Shown piece after piece: positions 57,349-64,000 of a stretch of DNA of 64,000 nt. The stretch comes from Bartonella harrusi (GTDB lineage: Bacteria > Pseudomonadota > Alphaproteobacteria > Rhizobiales > Rhizobiaceae): positions 1,302,001 through 1,366,000 of the forward strand of contig NZ_CP101114.1 of NCBI RefSeq assembly GCF_024297065.1. The letters run 5' to 3'. The notes beneath the pieces were generated by a model that had not been told where the DNA came from, ran no database searches, and saw only the letters and a program-made list of their open reading frames with translations. A program made the translations under genes and the position numbers. How positions within the stretch are numbered: the stretch's first letter is position 1; each line of letters begins with the position of its first letter.

Positions 57349-58284
57349 CTACTCTCCCACGAATTTTGGTTCAGTTTTACCGAGACTCGTATTCATTGCT
57401 GATGGAACTTTTTTCTTTTCTTGCTGTGGATTACGAAAATAGAAAAAGAAATCCTCCTTTGGTGAAATCACCATTGGAATGCGTTCCAAATTCTTATATT
57501 GCTCCATTGCTAACCAAAAATCGTAAAAGGATGGATTCGTTTTTCTTGCATTCAGTAAAAGGCGAATACTTTCAGCTTGGCCTTCCCCACGGGTAATTTC
57601 AGCATCACGTTTTGCGGCTGCTACAATCTCTTCATATTCACGATTGGCTTCTGCCACAATACGATCTCGTTCCTGCTGGCCACGGGCACGAATATTTTCC
57701 GCTACAGCTTCACGTTCAGCTGCCATTTGGCGATAAACATCTTCTGAAACAGCATCGGTCAAATCCGTTTTGCGAATACGCACATCAACAATAGTAATCC
57801 CCAACGAGCCTGCATCGACAGAAAACTGCCGCTGAACCTCAGCCATCATTGCCCCCCTTTCATCTGATAAAGCCGCCCTAAATTCTCTCTTACCATAAAC
57901 AGCCCGCAAAGCATCAATAAAACGCGGAGCAAGATTTTCACGCGCCGCAATTTGCGGACGCCCTGAAGCAATACGCTGTAAAAACAGCTTAGGATCCATA
58001 ATACGATAAATAAAGAATGCATCTACTTCGTAATAAGCGCCTCCTCTTACCTGTACAGATTGTGTTGGAACATCGTAACGTAACAACCGATTATCAACAA
58101 CAATCATCTTATCCACAAAGGGCACTTTTAAATAGATTCCAGGGTCAGATTCTACCTTTACAATTTGCCCAAAACGCTTAATGGCTATTTGTTGACGAGG
58201 ATAGACAATAAAAACGGACATCCATAGAACCATCAAAAGAAAGACGATAGTACTAAAAATAAACAAGAAACGAGACTGCTGCAT
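57349..58284 (-). CDS. hflC: FtsH modulator HflC
   Basis: The 311-residue SPFH/prohibitin-family protein has one N-terminal membrane helix (FLFIFSTIVFLLMVLWMSVFI). The core contains YPRQQIAIKRFGQI and a C-terminal helical part with AEREAVAENIRARGQQE. With HflK it forms a large cage around the FtsH protease. It starts 2 bp after the hflK stop. Confidence 0.94.
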   Translation of the reverse strand: MQQSRFLFIFSTIVFLLMVLWMSVFIVYPRQQIAIKRFGQIVKVESDPGIYLKVPFVDKMIVVDNRLLRYDVPTQSVQVRGGAYYEVDAFFIYRIMDPKLFLQRIASGRPQIAARENLAPRFIDALRAVYGKREFRAALSDERGAMMAEVQRQFSVDAGSLGITIVDVRIRKTDLTDAVSEDVYRQMAAEREAVAENIRARGQQERDRIVAEANREYEEIVAAAKRDAEITRGEGQAESIRLLLNARKTNPSFYDFWLAMEQYKNLERIPMVISPKEDFFFYFRNPQQEKKKVPSAMNTSLGKTEPKFVGE

Positions 58285-58286
58285 AA

Positions 58287-59432
58287 TTAGCGTCCTTCCA
58301 AAATGCGAGAATCCAAAAGCGACGTAGAACGCAATGAGGCTTTTTTTGCGTTTTCTGATGAATGATTGCGCAGCAATTCGTTTAGAGGCAAATAAGGCAT
58401 CACTGGAGAATTGATTTGATCAAGAACCAATTTATTTGGTGAAGAAAGAATACGCCCCATTGTCTCCATATAAAGACGATAACGGGTAGCCTCAGGAGAC
58501 ATTTCAGCCTCACGAACGATAGCTTGAAAACGCTCAGCGCGTCCTCTTGCCTCTTCAACCATTTGCGCCTTTTCACCCTTTGCGATTTCCCGTGTGCGTG
58601 AAGCTTCACCATTCGCTAAACCAATTTTTGTAAAACGCACACGATTTCCTTCTTCAATCATTCGTCCACGTTCTTGCTCTGCCTGCTGAACAGAATTAAA
58701 CGCCGCCGCAACCTTGGTAGGAGGAGCAGCCTCACTGATCGATACACGACTTATTTCAACACCAAGTTGATATTTATCCACGGTCAACTGGATAATTTTT
58801 CTCACATCATCGGCAACTTCTTCTTTTTTATCACGTAACACATCATCAACAGGTCTTGAACCAATAACTTCACGCATTGCGCTCTCAGCAACCTGACGAA
58901 CAGTCCCTTCTTGATCATTTACATTGAATAAAAACTGACTAGGATATGCAATCCGATAATAAACAGAAAAATTAACATTCACAATATTCTGATCACTTGA
59001 AAGCATCAAACCTTCACTCTGTTGTGCCTGACCAGACTGACCACCAATGGCGATTGTTTTTTCCGTTAAAGGCACTTTCATATAAGTCTCAATTGGCCAA
59101 AAGTGAAAATGCAAACCATCACCGATAATTCCTGCTTTAGGAACACCAAAACGCAATTCTACAGCTTGCTCATTTTGCTGAACAATATAAAGTGACTGAT
59201 ACAGCAAAAAAAACACAACAAGCAGAAGGAATATCGTCCAGAGACCAGCTCCACCAAAGTGTTTAAGCTGATTTTGCCCTTTACGCAAAATATCATCAAG
59301 ACTGGGACCATTGTCACCACCGCTGTTGCCACCAGAACCAAAGAGATTCTTAGCAGATGTTTTTTTGTCACCACCATGTTTATTTTTATCGCCACTCCAC
59401 GGGCCACCACCATTTTGATTTGTCCAGGGCAT
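58287..59432 (-). CDS. hflK: FtsH modulator HflK
   Basis: The 381-residue partner of HflC has a glycine-rich cytoplasmic N-terminus (about residues 1 to 60), one membrane helix (about 75 to 95) and an SPFH domain (YIVQQNEQAVELRFG). ATG 59432 is chosen, with AGAGGTG upstream; a GTG at 59438 is possible. It is the first gene of hflK-hflC-protease. The gap to folA is about 110 bp. Confidence 0.94.
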   Translation of the reverse strand: MPWTNQNGGGPWSGDKNKHGGDKKTSAKNLFGSGGNSGGDNGPSLDDILRKGQNQLKHFGGAGLWTIFLLLVVFFLLYQSLYIVQQNEQAVELRFGVPKAGIIGDGLHFHFWPIETYMKVPLTEKTIAIGGQSGQAQQSEGLMLSSDQNIVNVNFSVYYRIAYPSQFLFNVNDQEGTVRQVAESAMREVIGSRPVDDVLRDKKEEVADDVRKIIQLTVDKYQLGVEISRVSISEAAPPTKVAAAFNSVQQAEQERGRMIEEGNRVRFTKIGLANGEASRTREIAKGEKAQMVEEARGRAERFQAIVREAEMSPEATRYRLYMETMGRILSSPNKLVLDQINSPVMPYLPLNELLRNHSSENAKKASLRSTSLLDSRILEGR

Positions 59433-59550
59433 TATCACCTCTTAACTAAAAACCATTCACTAAATACCAACCATTTACTTAAATCTTATAGGATGGCTGT
59501 TATCTGATTACAACATAACTGATAGGTTCTTCCCACTTAATTATAAACAA

Positions 59551-60060
59551 TTATTTCCGCTTATAAACTACAAAACGTGTTGCGTGGCTGTCTTTATCTC
59601 CTTCTGAGATACATTGTGTTTGCACAATCGTCCACTCTTCTTTATTCAAAACAGGAAAAAAACTATCCCCTTCAATAGAAGCTAAGACTTCTGTAAGGAA
59701 TATTTTATCAGCAATATATAATCCCTGTTGAAAGATTTCACCACCACCAATAATAAAAATTTCCTCTGCACCATTTTGAAAAGTCTCTCTTTTTGCAACA
59801 GAACAAGCCTGAGATAAAGAGTGTGTAATAATAGCACCTTCCGCTATGAAAGCAGGATTGCGCGTAATAACGATATTTGTACGCCCCGGTAAAGGACGTC
59901 CAAGAGAATCCCAAGTTTTTCTCCCCATAATAATGGGCTTACCAAAAGTCAAAGCTTTAAAGCGTTGCAAATCTGTTGATAAACGCCAAGGCATAGCCCC
60001 TTCACGACCGATAACACCATTTTCTGCAACAGCTGCAATTAAACAAATTGACAAAGTCAT
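59551..60060 (-). CDS. folA: Dihydrofolate reductase
   Basis: The 169-residue enzyme reduces dihydrofolate with NADPH. Family blocks are [46 protein letters not shown] and [14 protein letters not shown]. It overlaps thyA by 4 bp, so the dihydrofolate made by thymidylate synthase is recycled by the product of the same transcript. Confidence 0.96.
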   Translation of the reverse strand: MTLSICLIAAVAENGVIGREGAMPWRLSTDLQRFKALTFGKPIIMGRKTWDSLGRPLPGRTNIVITRNPAFIAEGAIITHSLSQACSVAKRETFQNGAEEIFIIGGGEIFQQGLYIADKIFLTEVLASIEGDSFFPVLNKEEWTIVQTQCISEGDKDSHATRFVVYKRK

Positions 60061-60851
60061 ACTGCTACCGGTGCCTTGATATGTGGCTGTGCTTCATAAT
60101 TAAGCAATTCAAAATCCTCAAATTTAAAAGAAAAAAGATCTGTTACTTCCGGATTGATCCGCATAGACGGCAAAGCATTGGGTATCCGAGACAATTGAGA
60201 TCGGGCCTGTTCAAAATGATTAGAATAAAGGTGCGCATCACCTAGAGTATGAACAAAATCACCTATTTTAAGCCCACATACTTGTGCAATCATCATCGTT
60301 AACAACGCATAAGAAGCAATATTGAATGGAAGACCTAAAAAAATATCTGCTGAACGTTGATAAAGCTGGCAAGATAATTTACCATCAGCAACGTAAAATT
60401 GGAAAAGACAATGACACGGTGGGAGAGCCATTTCCTCTATCAATGCCGGATTCCATGCTGATACAATTAAGCGACGAGAATCCGGTGTTTCTCTAATCAT
60501 AGCCAAAAGATGATTGATCTGATCAATGTGTTGTCCATCAGGCGTTGGCCAAGAGCGCCACTGATAACCATAAACAGGACCAAGATCCCCTTTCTCATCC
60601 GCCCATTCATCCCAAATTGACACGCCATGTTCCTTCAACCACGCGATATTTGTATCGCCTTTAAGAAACCATAAAAGCTCATAAATGATTGAACGCAAAT
60701 GCAACTTTTTTGTTGTCAACAATGGGAATCCAAGCTGTAAATCAAATCGCATCTGATAACCAAAAACCGATCGCGTTCCAACACCGGTTCGATCAGTACG
60801 GTCAAAACCCTGCTCTAAAACATGAGATAAAAGATCAAGATAGGTTTTCAT
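60057..60851 (-). CDS. thyA: Thymidylate synthase
   Basis: The 264-residue enzyme has the same length as E. coli ThyA. The catalytic cysteine is C146 in [12 protein letters not shown]. Other blocks are [23 protein letters not shown] and [21 protein letters not shown] start at ATG 60851 (MKTYLDLL); the frame extends upstream to 60899 without support. Confidence 0.97.
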   Translation of the reverse strand: MKTYLDLLSHVLEQGFDRTDRTGVGTRSVFGYQMRFDLQLGFPLLTTKKLHLRSIIYELLWFLKGDTNIAWLKEHGVSIWDEWADEKGDLGPVYGYQWRSWPTPDGQHIDQINHLLAMIRETPDSRRLIVSAWNPALIEEMALPPCHCLFQFYVADGKLSCQLYQRSADIFLGLPFNIASYALLTMMIAQVCGLKIGDFVHTLGDAHLYSNHFEQARSQLSRIPNALPSMRINPEVTDLFSFKFEDFELLNYEAQPHIKAPVAV

Positions 60852-61075
60852 ACGAGCATTATGGACGATTCTGTCAATTATAGAAAATGGAAATTGCAAA
60901 ATTCATAAAAATACCATTTAGATTTCTTTAAATTTCTCTTCTAGAGTATTTTACACAAGAAATTCCTACATTTCGATTAAATTTTTGACGCAAAAGGCAG
61001 AATATTATAGACAAATCTTACAAGAGTAAATAGCAGGGGGAATAGATGATATGAAGATAACAAAGGGATAGACTT

Positions 61076-62383
61076 ATGGAGAATGAAAAAACTTTAGCGC
61101 TACACGATACAAGGAAACGTATCCGAGCTATTGTGTCTAGTGCATCAGGAAATCTAGTAGAATGGTACGACTTTTATGTTTATTCTTTTACATCCATTTA
61201 CTTTGCATCACAATTCTTTCCCTCTGACGGCAATGTCGTTATGCAACTTTTAAAAGCTGCTAGCGTCTTTGCTATTGGTTTTCTTATGCGCCCAATCGGT
61301 GGATGGCTTTTTGGTTTCATTGCCGATCGTTATGGACGTAAACACTCCATGCTTATTTCCGTTTTTATGATGTGCGGTGGGTCGTTCTTAATCGCCTTAC
61401 TTCCTACCTATGAAACTATAGGAGCAACCGCAGGATTATTTTTACTTTTACTCAGAATGCTTCAGGGACTTTCTGTCGGTGGTGAATACGGTACAACAGC
61501 AACCTATATGAGTGAAATCGCCCTTAAAAATCGTCGTGGCTTTTTTAGCTCTTTCCAATATACCACACTGATTGGTGGTCAACTTCTCGCCAGTCTTGTG
61601 ATATTCATTCTAGCGTTGTATCTCACAGAAGATCAGTTAAAAGCGTGGGGATGGCGTATTCCTTTTGCCATTGGTGGACTTGGAGCAATTGTTGCAATTT
61701 ATTTACGCCGCACACTCCACGAAACAACCACCAAAGAAAGTCGTTCCAATAAAGAAGCCGGTAGCATTGTAGAGCTTTTATCCAACCATTGTAAAGCTTT
61801 TTTTCTCGTTATTGGTTTTACCGCTGGAGGATCACTTACATTTTATACATATACAACCTATATGCAAAAATATCTCATAACGACTACCGGATTTAATAAA
61901 CACACCGCTACCACTTTAATGACCGCTGCACTCTTTGTGTTTATGTTAATCCAACCTGCATTTGGTTTTCTGGCTGATAAAATTGGAACAAGAACATCGC
62001 TCCTTATTTGGAGTATTTTATCTATTATCTTTACAATACCTGGGCTTCATGTGATTGGTAACACCGATAATACATGGGTCGCTCTATCAGTTATCACAGG
62101 AATGCTATGCATTATGAGTTTTTATACATCCATCGCTGGTATTGTAAAATCAGAAACATTTCCTGCTTCAGTACGAGCAATAGGCGTTGGACTCTCTTAT
62201 GCTATTGCCAATGCACTATTCGGCGGTTCCGCTGAATACGTAGCACTTGAATTAAAAGATCTTGGGTATGAAACTGTCTTCTATTTTTATATAACTGGCA
62301 TGATGGTTATTGCATTCATTGCTATTCTCTTAATGCCCGATGCCCGCAAAGGGGGATATCTTCAAAATGATGATATCCATTAA
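61076..62383 (+). CDS. KgtP-like 2-oxoglutarate permease (MFS, MHS family), copy 1
   Basis: The 435-residue transporter matches E. coli KgtP throughout: [17 protein letters not shown] at the N-terminus, [36 protein letters not shown] and [17 protein letters not shown] [20 protein letters not shown]. It should import 2-oxoglutarate or a related acid with protons. It is followed by a second copy. Confidence 0.9.
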   Translation: MENEKTLALHDTRKRIRAIVSSASGNLVEWYDFYVYSFTSIYFASQFFPSDGNVVMQLLKAASVFAIGFLMRPIGGWLFGFIADRYGRKHSMLISVFMMCGGSFLIALLPTYETIGATAGLFLLLLRMLQGLSVGGEYGTTATYMSEIALKNRRGFFSSFQYTTLIGGQLLASLVIFILALYLTEDQLKAWGWRIPFAIGGLGAIVAIYLRRTLHETTTKESRSNKEAGSIVELLSNHCKAFFLVIGFTAGGSLTFYTYTTYMQKYLITTTGFNKHTATTLMTAALFVFMLIQPAFGFLADKIGTRTSLLIWSILSIIFTIPGLHVIGNTDNTWVALSVITGMLCIMSFYTSIAGIVKSETFPASVRAIGVGLSYAIANALFGGSAEYVALELKDLGYETVFYFYITGMMVIAFIAILLMPDARKGGYLQNDDIH

Positions 62384-62403
62384 ATCTTTCTATGAAATTA
62401 AAC

Positions 62404-62432
62404 AAAAAAGCTCAATTTTTTGAGCTTTTTTT
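62404..62432 (+). terminator. Terminator after KgtP-like copy 1
   Basis: AAAAAAGCTCAA pairs with TTGAGCTTTTTT around a 4 or 5 nt loop. Confidence 0.85.
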
Positions 62433-63514
62433 ATTACAAAACTCATATAGAAAATTGAATATTTACAAAATGTTATACATATTTACTCAATAAGAAAAAC
62501 AAGTAACTCTTCCCACTCTAGCATAAGCTTTGAAAAACCATCTCACTTTACTATAAGTGCATTATTTCCTCATTATCCTCATTTTATTACCTTTAAAATT
62601 TATTTGATATATTTCAAAAAGCATCCGTTTTTTATCAAAATCAAAGCTAACAGAAGCTTTTTCAATAATAATCTCTTTGCTAGAAGTGACTTCTTCTTAT
62701 GAAAAAAGCACACCTCTCCCCTTTAAAAGTGTTTTTTACAGCAAAAAAATTTTAACAAAGAAGGAACGACGTCTCCAGCTGTCAAGAAGGTGGACTATAA
62801 CATTTTATGCATAGCAAGAACCATCTAAGAAAACACACGTTCATTGCTCCATGTGTAATCATTTCAATATAAAGCATATTACAGGCACCCTATATTTGTC
62901 GATAAACAACAAACTATGACCTAACAAACAATGATGCTCTCTTTGTAAAGAAAAATTGAAAAACAAAATACAACAATAGTTTTCTTAATTAAACTTCAAA
63001 GCCGCCTTATCAATAAAGATAACATCCGTCAAAACTTAATAACAAAAGCTTTTGTTAGAATTAAAGAAAAAAATATTTTTGACAAAGCTATTGATTATAA
63101 AGAAATATACATTCTTTAAGCATACCATTTTTATATTCTCTCCTAAAAAGTCAACAAGGCAACTAATTTTAAGAAAAAATACAAGTTCCCTCTTCCCCAA
63201 ACGGAACACATAACCTATAAATTAAATCGTATTTGTGAACATAAGCTCACCTCCTCTTTCACTACCTTTTCAACCTAAACAAGCCGTGCCCTTGTTAAAC
63301 AAGCAATAAAAATTCAAGAAACACCTTCGTGTAAGTATTACCGTTGCTTTTATTTTAACACAAAAAAGAAAAACGCAAAATTTTATAAAAAGATACCTCT
63401 CATAAAGCAACTCAAACATCTTTCAAAAAAGAATTATTATAATTGAATTTTTGTAACTTAAACTGTAAACAACTTTAAAGAGAAAAAATAAAAGAATTAA
63501 AAGGGGAATACTTC
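62433..63514. other. Spacer between the two KgtP-like genes
   Basis: About 1.1 kb of AT-rich DNA with no supported gene. The last 35 bp hold AAGGGG before the second copy. Confidence 0.5.
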
Positions 63515-64000
63515 ATGAAAAATGAAACAACTTTAGCACCACATGATACAAGAAAACGTATCTTTGCTATCATATCCAGCGCTTCAGGGAATCTGGTAGA
63601 ATGGTATGATTTTTACGCTTACTCATTTACGTCGATTTATTTTGCATCACAATTTTTTCCTTCAGATAATGATACCGTTACACAACTATTAAAAGTCGCC
63701 GGAATCTTTTTTATTGGTTTTCTTATGCGCCCAATTGGAGCATGGCTCTTCGGCTTTATTGCTGATCGTTATGGACGCAAACGCTCAATGCTTATTTCGG
63801 TTTTTATGATGTGTTGTGGCTCTTTTCTTATTGCTATACTTCCCACTTATGAAACTTGGGGAATAACAGCCGCATTCCTATTACTTTTAATCCGTATGTT
63901 TCAAGGGCTTTCAGTTGGCGGTGAATACGGTACAACAGCAACTTATATGAGTGAAGTTTCTCTCAAAAATCGTCGCGGGCTCCTTGCTTCCTTCCAATAT
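63515..64000 (+). CDS. KgtP-like permease, copy 2 (5' part)
   Basis: The first 162 residues are very similar to copy 1 ([47 protein letters not shown]). The gene runs off the window end, so its integrity is unknown. It is a tandem duplicate of the gene at 61076. Confidence 0.88.
   Translation, partial: MKNETTLAPHDTRKRIFAIISSASGNLVEWYDFYAYSFTSIYFASQFFPSDNDTVTQLLKVAGIFFIGFLMRPIGAWLFGFIADRYGRKRSMLISVFMMCCGSFLIAILPTYETWGITAAFLLLLIRMFQGLSVGGEYGTTATYMSEVSLKNRRGLLASFQY

Overview
The window is AT-rich alphaproteobacterial DNA. Its core genes (ilvC, pdxJ, an acetolactate synthase gene, miaA, a Do-like protease, hflC-hflK, folA-thyA, kgtP and cycA homologues) and its many decayed genes between long AT-rich spacers point to Bartonella (Rhizobiales). 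The genus is an inference from gene content and style; no 16S rRNA gene or tRNA gene was seen.

Positions 1 to about 35,600 are a prophage-derived block. Its morphogenesis genes combine a lambda-type head (Nu1-like small terminase, GpA-type large terminase, gpW-like joiner, portal, S49 protease, scaffold-like acidic protein, decoration protein, gpE-type capsid protein, gpFII-like connector) with a P2-type contractile tail (baseplate V, W, J, I, a DUF4815-like protein, a glycine-rich fibre, sheath, tube, E/E' with a frameshift, tape measure, U, X, D). All these genes look intact. The endolysin is truncated, a DnaB-type helicase gene is broken, and the only integrase found is a remnant. This fits a domesticated or defective particle.

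Accessory cassettes interrupt the structural genes. Four of them begin with the same regulatory module: a TTGACA-N16 promoter, a folded RNA of about 82 nt resembling the C4 antisense RNA of phages P1/P7, and an AntA/AntB-type antirepressor gene. In every copy two short segments of the RNA (a' and b') are perfectly complementary to one site upstream and to one site over the antirepressor Shine-Dalgarno. These segments differ between copies, and RNA and both targets change together, so each module carries its own specificity code. Cargo near these modules includes a class II Fic protein, two tiny overlapping ORFs, a YopJ-family acetyltransferase with its His/Glu/Cys triad conserved, and HicAB and HigBA pairs. 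A third toxin-antitoxin pair lies beside the lysis gene.

Positions 35,600 to 39,460 and 46,998 to 51,430 are graveyards. They hold remnants of a fumarylacetoacetate-hydrolase-family gene, a LysE-type exporter, a tyrosine integrase, a type III restriction subunit, a D-2-hydroxyacid dehydrogenase, an MFS transporter and an Fe(II)/2-oxoglutarate oxygenase. Between and after them lie intact genes: two CycA-like permeases in tandem, ilvC, pdxJ, a RecD-like helicase, then the minus-strand block acetolactate synthase, miaA, degP-like, hflC, hflK, folA, thyA, and two KgtP-like transporters in tandem, the second cut by the window end.
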